A DNA stretch of 64,000 nucleotides, taken from contig VIIQ02000087.1 in the NCBI GenBank assembly GCA_007449985.2, positions 186,001 to 250,000 of the forward strand, given 5' to 3'. This DNA comes from Desmodesmus armatus (lineage: Eukaryota > Chlorophyta > Chlorophyceae > Sphaeropleales > Scenedesmaceae). Both the position numbers and the translations under genes were made by a program. Positions within the stretch are counted from its first letter, which is position 1; the number at the start of each line of letters is the position of its first letter. Below, piece by piece: positions 47,501 to 57,500 of this stretch. The notes under the pieces are model-generated. The model did not search any database. It was not told where the DNA came from and worked only from the letters and a program-made list of their open reading frames with translations.

Positions 47501-49174
47501 CACATGCATGGGGTGTCAGCGGGTGCAGCTGCATACTCCAACCTACCACCGACATCACTGACATGGTCTGGAACGCTGCATTGCGCAAACCACATAAGGT
47601 GCAGCAAAATCGGCTCCGTTCATGCCACCTGCAGCTTCAACATTTCCTCCATTGCTTCCCTCAACATCACCACCGGGTACATGTGCATTGACACCAGCCT
47701 GTTTGTTTGGATTCCACCCACCCACCCACGCCCCACCAAGCCAGCCAATTACCCTAGCGGCAGCAGGTGTGCCTCTGCCATGTGTGCGTAGGTGTGCTGG
47801 CATGTGTCAATAAAAGACTGCAACCAAGCTGTGAACCCCCCATTCACCCACTCACCCGCCCACTCGCCCGCCCACACACACACCCACACCATCCAGCCAA
47901 GCCCCCAGCCACTTACCCCAGCGGCAGCAGGTGTGCCTCAGCCATGTGTGCGTAGGTGTGCTGGCATGTGTATTGCTAAAACCACTGCAGCCAATCTATG
48001 TGCTTCCCCTCTTTCCCCCCCCCCCCCCACCCCAGCCGGCCACTTACCCCAGCGGCAGCAGGTGTGCCTCTGTCATGTGTGCTTGGCTTGTGTCATTGCA
48101 AAACCGACTGCAGCCCAACCACCCACCATCAAACCAAGCCCCCAGCCACTTACCCTAGCGGCAGCAGGTGTGCCTCAGCCATGTGTGCGTAGGTGTACTC
48201 CTCCACCAGCACAGGGTCCCCAGGGTCCACCAGCACACGCACCAGGCTGTCCAGCGCAGCAGAGGCACCAGGGGTGATCACCACATCCATGCCCACAGCC
48301 TCATGCTGCTGCTGCTGCTGCTCCTGCGGCTGGTTGAGGTCTGTGCTGTGCTGCTGCAGTGTTGCTGGGCGGTGTAGGGAGGTGACCATGTCACGCGCCC
48401 AGGCCACCAGGGGCGCATAGCCCTGCGCAGGCAGGAACCAGGGTTGGGGTAAGCTGCGTGGTCCTGAAGCTATCGCAAGCACCCACTTTGCTGGCAACTG
48501 CTTTGCTGTCACGTTTCAGCAGTAGAAAAGGAACGTTGCCTTGCTGCTCTAGCTGTAATGATCTAACACTGCTTGACAATGCATGACGATTACCACCATG
48601 CTGGCAGCCTGAACACGAAGGTGGGATCAACAGGGAGACAAGGAGCTGCAACACCTACATGTGCGTGCATGTTGTACTGCTGTGCTGTTGCGACCAACAG
48701 TGGGTCATCAATCTTCATCATGGTCGGCTGTGCATCGCCCTTGTCTTGAGCTGTTGCTGTTGCTGCTGTTGCTGCCAGATCGTCTGCTGCCAGCTGCAGC
48801 AGCCCGCTGTGGAAAGAAGTGAAGGGGAATGTGTTGGATGGAGGGAGTCCGCCATGCATACCAATCACATCTGGCTCCTTGGTGTAGCGAGAGACAATGC
48901 CTGTGGAGGGAAGGGGTGGGGGGTACAGCACGCACGCACACATGTCACCATCTTGCTGGTGCATGCCCCAAGGCATCCATCACATAGGTTCAATTGCTCA
49001 AACAGATGGTATCCGTCCCATTTGTGGCACACCAGCATGGCAGCAATGCATTGTGCAGCTTGTAGCTGACAATCGTCTGTGTGGCTTGCAGCACTCCCGC
49101 TCACCATGGAGGCTTGGCAGGGCCTTACGTCTTGCCTCCCTGCTCCATAGACTCTCCCAATCCACTCTGTCCAT
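44553..49174 (-). CDS. PLP-dependent aminotransferase, kynurenine/2-aminoadipate type
   Basis: Eight exons: 49174-49105, 48900-48659, 48422-48154, 47488-47364, 46950-46795, 46277-46108, 45758-45572 and 45301-44553; every phase fits, 655 aa. It is a fold-type I class I/II aminotransferase. Visible motifs in order: [14 protein letters not shown] near the N terminus, '[13 protein letters not shown]' (cofactor phosphate region), [26 protein letters not shown] (the Asp contacting the pyridine nitrogen), '[13 protein letters not shown]' (Schiff-base Lys and the PGxRxGW loop), [18 protein letters not shown], and a C-terminal [17 protein letters not shown] with the substrate-carboxylate Arg. The order and wording match eukaryotic kynurenine/alpha-aminoadipate aminotransferases (AADAT/Aro8-like). 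Such enzymes transfer the amino group of 2-aminoadipate, kynurenine or aromatic amino acids to 2-oxoglutarate; the substrate here is not provable. The C-terminal domain contains an unusual Gln/Ser-rich insertion of about 110 residues, and there is a 50-residue acidic/Ser tail. No clear transit peptide. Confidence 0.88.
46557..46627. repeat. 17-bp perfect inverted repeat in aminotransferase intron 5
   Basis: ATGCATGCAAGCCAGGT (46557-46573) is exactly complementary to 46611-46627; the 37-base loop has its own short GATGG/CCATC pairing. A GTTTGGGGTTTGCGGACACACC motif occurs twice nearby at about 46287 and 46341. Confidence 0.75.
47741..48084 (-). repeat. three copies of the exon 3 end plus donor inside intron 3 of the aminotransferase
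   Basis: The last residues of exon 3 and its donor (AEAHLLPLG followed by GTAAGT) at 48141-48200 recur three times in the following intron, at about 48031-48084, 47904-47971 and 47741-47807. Two copies keep the GTAAGT donor; the farthest has GTAATT. They are fragments without an acceptor, so they would act only as decoy donors. Confidence 0.75.
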
Positions 49175-49412
49175 CGTGTAAAAGGCGACAACGTCAGATG
49201 CAATGTTGAGATTGTCTCGCGCTCTAACGCCCCTTGCGTGCTTTGGCAGAGCAGAGGCGTTGTTGTTCAAGCATCAGACGTAAGGCTTCTGAATGGACCA
49301 ACGCAAGGCTGTTGGATAAGGACAGCGCCACTTCATTCATCCCGCCAGGTCATATCCTTGCATGGTCTTGCATCACCAATCCTTGTCAGCACGTCAAGCC
49401 AGTCACCATGCT

Positions 49413-51238
49413 TCACCCAGCAGCATTACAACCTGAAAAGAATACATCAATCACTTGCTGTGCAGCATTAACCTCGTTCTTGGCAAGGCCCACTGCTTCT
49501 ACCCAGGCCCCGCCAAGAATGGCCTCTGGCATCCGACCGCCTCCCCTCTTGCTGTCAAAATCATCGTATGATGACCTGTGTCTGTGACTGTTGCTCTGCT
49601 TGTGTGGCTGCTCATTAGGCCCTGCCCCCTGCCAGTCCCGCACAACAGCACCCCCATTGCCTCCACCATCCCCATTTCTGCCTGCCCTGCCCACCACCTC
49701 CTGCAGCTGCTCCACGCTAGATGCCCGCTGCATTGTGTCAGGGTTCTGCAGCACGTATTGCAGTGCCGCCGCTGCTACCACAGCTGCGCTGTGCTGGCAC
49801 ACCAGTGTTGTGTATGCGATGGCATCGTTCAGCACGCACACGGCTGCCGCTGCCAGCTGCTGCTGCAGCTCCAGCAGCCTGCAGAAGTTGAAGAGGTACT
49901 TGTGGGGGTGATGCACCGTAAGCTCAAACCGCATGAGGCGCAGGACAGCCTGCTCTGCCAGGAACAACTGCTCCTTGGCTGCATAGTAGTCATCCCCGGT
50001 GAGGATGGCACCCGAGGGCGGCAGCTGCTGCCGCTGCTGTTGGACAAGCTGCTGCTGCTGCTGCTGGTGCTGTTGCTGCTGCTGCTGCGCTGGATGTTGT
50101 TGGTGGTGCTGTGATGATGACGGCTGCCCAGCAGCAGCGGCAGCAGCAGTGGCAGAGCTGTGTGTTGCTGCCGGGTCAGTGCTGTGTGCTGCATGCGGCA
50201 GTGGCTGCTGCTGTGGCGGCCGTGGCAGCTGCAGGGGTGCCAGGGCCTGCAGGATGTGCTGCTGTGCGGGGTCTGCCAACACCCTGGCTGTATTGATGAG
50301 CTGGTTGGTGGACACGTGAACCTGCACAAAGGCAAATGCACACAACTGTCATCAAGCCAAGTGTCCTACACCCACTGTGTTGGCTTCAGTCAGCACCAGG
50401 CAGCAGGCTGCTTGCCGGCAGCTTGCTGCATTGTAGGTAGGGTTGACTGTGGAGGAAGGTCTTGGTGCCCCCACCCTATTTGCGGTTGGTTCCAATCTTC
50501 AGCAGGACGCGACAAGAGAAAAGTATAAGGAAGCAGCATAACACGCAGCTCGTCCCACAAACATATGTGTCCAGTACCCCCCTATGATTGGATGTAGACA
50601 CATGACTGTTGGTGTGGGTGCTCAGCAGCTCTCAAGATGGTGAAGTGGCTTGCAGGTGGGAGACATGTAACATGTGCCCCAGCTGCAAGCCAGTCCACCA
50701 TCTTGAAAGCTGCTGAGCACCCACACCAACAGTCTGAACAGTCTACGCTTCTCAATAGGGTGCATCACTTCGTGGTTAATGATGCAGATACATGCAGATG
50801 TCGTGCATTTGCAAGCCAGTGCACCATCTTGCCGCTGCTGAGCACCCACACCAACAGAATGAACAGCCTAATGCATGTCAAAACATTGCACTGTTACACG
50901 CACCTCCTCAACCTTGGCTGCCAGGTAGATGCAAGCACACACCAGATCCTGTCAACAGATGAGGGGACAGCATCCAAACCAGCAGCAGCAACACAGGCCA
51001 ATCAAGGCAGGGGGATGCACCACGCGGGTCCGTGTAACATAGTCATGCCATGCTGCTAGTGGCCCTGCCACCTGACCTGACTGCTGAAATTGCAGTTGCT
51101 CCCGCTTTGCTGCTGCTGTTGCTGCTCCACCCTGTGTAGGAATGTGAAGGCTGTGGTGGTGGCAACAGCGGAGAACTCAAGGACACGCGATACACCTCTG
51201 AGTATTTGGCAGCGTTCCAGCTGCTGGGGTGAGAGCAT
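49413..51238 (-). CDS. cyclin of the L/T (transcription/splicing) class, about 371 aa
   Basis: Exons: 51238-51077, 50948-50904 (45 nt) and 50321-49413, all phase 0. Exon 1 (LSPQQLERCQILRGVSRVLEF, TTTAFTFLHRV) matches the first cyclin-fold helices. The 15-codon exon 2, DLVCACIYLAAKVEE, is the cyclin signature helix with the KxEE motif. Exon 3 continues HVSTNQLINTARVLAD, then a long Gln/His/Pro loop of about 80 residues, then AEQAVLRLMRFELTVHHPHKYL, the hallmark 'ExxxLxxLxFxxxVxxPHKYL' of cyclins L, T, K and C. A second cyclin fold follows (AYTTLVCQHSAAVVAAAAL, WVEAVGLAKNEVNAAQQVIDVFF) before the stop. Such cyclins activate CDK9-, CDK11- or CDK12-like kinases in RNA polymerase II transcription and splicing. 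L fits slightly better than T, with no RS tail. The low-complexity loop is larger than usual. Divergent from the CRM gene. Confidence 0.8.
50604..50857. repeat. 54-bp hairpin-forming inverted repeat plus third copy in a cyclin intron
   Basis: 50604-50657 and 50681-50734 are inverted copies with about three mismatches, around a 23-base loop containing ACATGTAACATGT. A third, direct copy of the second arm lies at about 50811-50857. All lie in the intron between cyclin exons 2 and 3. Confidence 0.8.
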
Positions 51239-51560
51239 GAATGAGTTGATCAGCAGCAGTCTGCCAGCAGATCAGTGCTGGTTGTCTGCAGCAATGCCTA
51301 GCAGCAACATCTGCTATTCTGACGTCACAGGTAACGAGTACGTGCACATATCAACGGTTTGCCTCTTTCAACTTGCTGCAACTGACATTGTGACTGTCTG
51401 TCTTCCATGAACAGCTTGTCCGCCTTGCAGCCTGCCGTTATTCACCTCAATTCGTTACAAAGCACGCTTACTGTAACGTGACGAGCCTCTGTGCCCTGCA
51501 CAGCCACACGCCCTGTCGAACTTTCGTGTCAGCACTGCAGTCAGCCGAAAAGCAGCAGCC
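51239..51560. promoter_or_regulatory. divergent promoter interval of the cyclin and CRM genes
   Basis: 322 bases separate the two opposite start codons. It must contain both promoters and 5' UTRs. No core element is obvious. Confidence 0.5.
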
Positions 51561-54500
51561 ATGCAGCACGTAAGTCGCTTCAGGTGTCAACAAAACAGTA
51601 GATGTTACTTGTCTTCTCAGCCAAGCGTGCATGCACTCCCACAGCACCCAGTCCAGGCAAGCATTCGTGGTGCCAGACTCTGCATCACACATGCAGCCCC
51701 AGAAACGACAGATGCAGGTTCATCAGGCGATGGTCAGCCTGCTGTGCGCCGGAGAAGGCTGTTCAGGGCAGGCAGCGGCACCAGCACCACCAGCAGCAGC
51801 AACAGCAGCAGCGGTGCTGGCAGCAATGCAAGCACAGCAAGCAGGAAACGCTCGGCCTCTCAGGGTGCTGAGGCATCTCAGGAGGACGCGTTGGACAGTT
51901 TTGCAGCAGCATTCGAGTCCATGGCAGTGTCCCCCAAAAAGGTGGGTGCCAAAAGGCCCAGCTTCGGTGCTGTTGCCTATCTGACCTCAAGAGACTTGTG
52001 GGGTGTGAAGGTGCATGTACAGTAGGCAAGCTGGTCATCGCCGTCAGCACATCAGCTCTCTCCTTTCCCTGCCTTTGCTGCTGCACATCCTGCACACCCT
52101 GCAGGAGCTCACACCTTTTCCTCAGTTGACTGCACACTCACTTGTTCACTCATGTCTGCGTCTCACCATATATTGCTCACCCAGCAATGTCAGTACTACA
52201 TGCTCTTTACGTATATATTGCAATGTGTGGCATGTATCTTGCAGGCCCCGCGCTCACCGCCGCAGTATGGCCGCAGCAGCAGCAGAAGCAGCGGCGATGG
52301 CGAGGACCTCAGTTTCCTCTCAGACGACCCCGCAATCCGCACCGACCTGTGCGACCGCCCTCCTTCCGACCGATACGGCGGCGGCAGGGGCAGGGGCAGC
52401 AGCAGCGGCAGGGGCAGCAGCAGCGACCGATACGGCGGCCGCGGCGGCGGCGCTTCCAGCTTGTTTGGCAGGACATCAGTCGGCAGCAGCTACGGCAGCT
52501 TGACGAATAAGGATGGTCCAGGGTGGGGTGCGCGCGGCAAGGGGAAGAAGGGGAAGGATGAGAAGCCTATGAGCATTGAGGAGCTGGAGGAAATTGATGT
52601 GGAGGGGCTCAGCCCTGAGAAGCAGCGGGTACGTGGGGGTTGTGTGGACACGTCAAGTACATGAGAGGACGCATGGGGTCCCAATGGGCTGTACAGCATC
52701 ACGCAAATTGAAGGCTTAAGGGGTGTGTGGGCAGGGTCAGGGTGCAGGAGCAGCGGTGAACCAAGACATCAGAGGGTTGTGCTTGAACGTGTGTTGATAC
52801 ACAACTTGCAGTTGGTGTTTGCGTCTTAGTTGCCCGCCCCATCCCTACTGCCAGCTTTGCATCTTGTCAGGATTGTTAGTGACCAGAGGGCAAGACGCGT
52901 GCAAGGCAGGCTGCAGCTGAACCAATAGCAGCAATAGCCTGCTGAGCAGCAGCAGCAGCAGGGTCACTGGCCAGTCATTGCATCTTGACAACTGTTCTCT
53001 GTGCGTAACTATCCATCCTGCTGCTGCCTGCAGTTGCTGGAGCAGTTGAAGGCTGAGGCGAATGAAAATGAGCGCAAGCGGCTGCTGCGCAAGGCGCGCA
53101 GCGAGCGCATCCCCACAGCACCCAGCAAGAAGCAAGACCCCATTCTGTTCCAGGCCCTCACACGGGACTGGGACGAGAAGAGGTCGCACGAGGAGCTGCG
53201 GGGTGCTCGTGCAGCAGCACGCAAGGTACGTACATGGCCCTGATAAAGCAGGCAATGAGGCGAACAGCTCCCTAGAAGCTTCCCGACAGGGCAGGTCCTG
53301 GGACTTTGGGGTTTGGGGTTGTCCTGGGTCCCCGTCGAGGTGCGTTGCTGCGGCCAAGTACCATTGAAGGCCGCCCCTAGCAAGAGGCAGGACCCCATTC
53401 TGTTTCAGGCCCTGACAAGGGACTGGGATGAGAAGAGGACGACAGAGGAACTGCGGGGCGCTCGTGCAGCAGCATGCCAGGTGCAAACGTGGCTCTGTGG
53501 CAAGGGGGGAAGCCAGCTTGCGGGACGCTTGGGGCGGGTCCGATGTAAACCGTGCTCGCTGGCTAGTGCTGTGGAGGGTCTCAGTCCCCAAAGGTTGGCA
53601 TCAGTATTAGTGGACCTAAACTGCTGCAGGCGGCTTGCCTGGTCGGACTTACAAGAGGCCGGCTGTGCAGTGCAGTTGTGGCGTCAGGCATTGGCATGTA
53701 CAGCATGCTGCATTGCAAGTTGCAACTTTTATAAAGACAAGATTTATCAGTGCGTGCGTGGTGCATTTCTTGCAGGTCGCGCGTGTGGGCATATATGACC
53801 GCAACCGTGCGCTCAAGGCTGTGCGGCGCAAGGCAGTACAAGCCCTCGACAAGAAGGACCCCTCTGAACTCACAGAGGAGGAGGCCATCATTGCTGCTCG
53901 TGCCAAGGAGATCCGTGAAGCAGCAGCGGCCAAGAGTATCCAGCGAACGAAGGAGGAGTTGGCTGAGGAGGCCAAGGGAGTGACGCGCAGCTATGCACGG
54001 GCGCAGGCACTGCCTGAGGGGATGTGGGAGGAGCTGCAGGAGAAATACAGGTGAGGGGGGACGGGGAGGGGAGGGGGGGGGGGGGGGGAGGGTGGGGAGG
54101 GAGGGGAGGGGGGGGGAGGGGGGGGGGGGGGGGGGGGAGGGAGGGGGGGGGGAGGGGAGGGGGGGGGGGAGGGGGGGAGGGAGGGGAGGGGGGGAGGGAG
54201 GGAGGGGAGGGGTAGGGAAGGAACAAGTGAGTGAGAAGGAAAGGGGGAGAGGGAGACACCTTTCTCCCGAGGGGGAAAGTAGGAAGGTCGTCAAACGGAG
54301 GGAGGGAGAGAGCTGGTGGGAGAGGCAGAGGGGGAGGGGGCAGACGAGAGGAGCGGATGGCATGAGGGGAAGGTGTGCATGAGATGTGCATGCAGCCTGC
54401 TCTAACACATTGCTGGTGCAGGTGCTGTGTTCAACACCCATTGATGCAATTTCTGGCGCACTCCTGTTGCCTTCCCTGCATGTGTTGCAGGACTGATGTG

Positions 54501-57500
54501 CCTCAGATGAAGATCGGCCGGCGGGGTGCAACCGAGGCTCTGGTGGGCAGCATTCACGCCGTGTGGCGCAACCACGAGTGTGTGAAGCTGCGCATCCACG
54601 ATGACAAGGTGGGCATGCAGCTACATCACGCATGCATTTGAGAGCCCTACTCTCTTGTTCGCACACTAGTTTTTGAGTTGGTTTGATGGCTGGAACTTGC
54701 ATATTGCGGGTCGTCGGCCGCGCAGGAGGCCGCAGAATAGTGGCTGCAGGGATTTGAAAAACAACTCAGTGAGATCACGTGTTGGTTGGGTCGTGAGCTT
54801 TCAAGCATGCAGCATAGCAGCAGCAGGTGTGATTAGACACGTGCAGCTGTTGACGCTCAGCTGCGCTCCGCAACCTGCTGCTGTGCTGTGCTGTGCTGTG
54901 TTGTGTCGTGTACCAGAGTGCGCGCAAGATGAACCTGCCGCGCATGAACCTGCTGCTGCGTGAGCTGGAGGAGATGAGTGGCGGAATACTGCTGGACTGC
55001 CAGGGCTCAAGCATATGGCTCTACAGGTACGCCTGTTGCTCTCCCAATTGTATATCAAAGCATCGGACGAGCCTGTACAGATCTGTAGCAAACAGCAATT
55101 AGCTGCTGGACTGCCAGGGCTCAAGCATATGGCTCTACATGTACGCTCCATTCTCCCAGATGTCTTCTCAGTACTGGATACATGTCGTGAACACTTACTG
55201 TGTTTCCTTAGCAAACAGCAACTAGCAGCTGGAGTGCCGCGGCTGTACTGATGTACCACTTGCGCCCCCCCCCCCTTCCTCATTGAGACAGGTCCCTTTC
55301 AGGGAACATTGTTGGGGTCACATTTGGTTTTCCTTGCAGCATGTGTGGCGGTTCAGACAGGGCTGTCTGGCTGACTTCAGGAGCCACCCGCTTGGTGGAG
55401 CAGGTGGGGAAGAGTGGATGTTTGAAACATCCACTCTTCCCCTGCTCCTTAGGAGGACACCCACGCTGCCTTACCAGGGGTGCAGCTGTCTCACACCTGG
55501 TTTGTTGGCTGGCTGTTTGGTTCTTCTTAGTGCTAGCCCCAACAGCTAGTTTGAGCTTGCAACAGCCACCCTCACAGCCGCTGCCCTCTTCTTCTGCTGC
55601 TTTCTGCACGCCGACACTATTTCCGCAGGGGCCCTGACTGGGTGCCTCCCCCGGTCGCAGCACCCTACAAACCACCCCCACAGGAGGAGATGCTGCAGCA
55701 GCAGTGTGAACCCAAGGGCAGCTGGCATGACATCGGCGGAGTGACGTGCTACGTCACCAGCAGCGGCAGCAGTGACAACAGCAGCGGCAGCAGTGACGAC
55801 AGCAGTGGCAGCAGTGACGGCGTCCAGCCGGCGACGAGTGACGCCATGACGGTGCTGATGCTGCCGGATCACTTTGCTCTGGATGACAGCAAGGCGCTGC
55901 TGCAGGTAGGGTAGGAGGGGGGAGAGGGTAGGAGGGAGAGAAGGGATTGAAGGGAGGAAGGGAGGATGAGCTGCAAACAGCATCCACCTTCCACTTTGAA
56001 ATCAGGCCAGAGTCAACCAGGAAGCCATGCATCTGCTAAGACAGAGTCAAAACGTGTTCTGCGTCCCCCTGCCATTTGCACTAGTGCTAGCTGGCTGCAG
56101 CTGACTGGCACATTGCTTGGAAGGGGCACTTGTGGCTTGCTTCCAGCTGTGGTGCCCCGCCCTTGTGTGGCACTTATAGCTTACATGTAGTTGTGCTGCG
56201 TGTGAGGACTTCCCCTTGACGTGTGCCCCTTCCCTTCCTCTTCCCCCCCCCCCCCTTAAAGGTTGCTGACAAGGTGGCGGGTACGGGCATCCCGGTGGTG
56301 CTGACAGACGTACTGGGCCCACTTGAAACTGTGGTGTGTGTGAAGACCAACCCATGTTGTGTGCCCCCCTTCCTTGCTCCTCACCCCCTCCTCCTCACCC
56401 CCCCCCCCCCTCCCGCCTGCCAGGTCGCTGACAAGCTGGCAAGTAAGGGCATCCTGGTAGTGCTGGCGGACGTACTGGGTGCACCCCCTGACAGTGTCAA
56501 CAGCAACCTGGCCAAGAAAGGGGAGGCCTCATCACTCTGGAGGGGCACACACTACTGGCCTGCACACAGGTGTGTCGGTTGTGAACTGAATCCTGCATTT
56601 GCATATACAAGCATTTGCATATTCAAGCAGCGTACGTGTGCAGAGCGTGTGTGAATGTGTAATGCTGTGCAGTAGGGAACCCCTGGTGACGTTTATTGCA
56701 GCCAGACCTGGTCCAGTAGCAAGCACTGTGCTGCAGCCCCTGGTTCCTGCAGTTTGGTGCCCTATTGAGTCCAGAACATGCTCGCATTGCCCCCTGCATG
56801 TTCCCAATGTTTGAGCTTTCCTCCGCTCCTAGCACTTCAACACCTCCCACTTCACACACACACCCTTACCCCCGTCCACAGGTGGCCCCTGGTGAAGAAG
56901 CGTAAGCTGGAGTACATGGAGTGGTTCCAAACAGGGCCCGGCAGCTGGCAGCAGCAGCGGCCACAGCTGCTGCAGCTGCTGGAGGCAATGCAGCAGCAGG
57001 GACTCTACGACCCTGACGCCACCCTACAGCAACCCCCTCTGCCGCTGCCGCTGCTGCTGACGCTGATAGCGATGCTGATACTGACACAGCAGTAGAGGGT
57101 GACGGTGCTGCAGCAGGGTCTCCAGCAAGCAGCAGCAGCAGCAGTACAAGCAGCAGGGTGTCAGGGCGGCCGCTGGGGCTGCTAGGTGTCGGGTGGGGCA
57201 GCTTTATCGGGCTGCATGCTGCTGGTGACGATGCTGTGGTGGCTGCTGGTGTGAAGGTGCTGGTGGCGCTGTCTCCTGCCACGTACAACAAGGATTATGA
57301 CCTCACCCAAAAGCTGCAGCTGCCTGTGGCGCTGCTGCCGGCTAAGTATGACACCATGGACCAGGTGAGACACCCGGGCTGGCCTTCTGCCTCTTTGCCT
57401 GAAATACATATGTGTGCATATGTATGTTGCTCCATGCATTCTGTGTGTGTCCCTGTCCCTCCCTTCCTCCCTTCCTCCCTCCCTAGGGAGGGAGGCCTCC

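Noticed and set aside
47740..48200. Series of small forward-strand ORFs with Pro/His-rich repeats
   Set aside because: They are the complement of duplicated aminotransferase exon ends and C-rich intron DNA.
54000..54390. Long Gly- or Pro-rich ORFs on both strands
   Set aside because: They come from the purine tract in intron 4 of the CRM gene; composition alone keeps them open.
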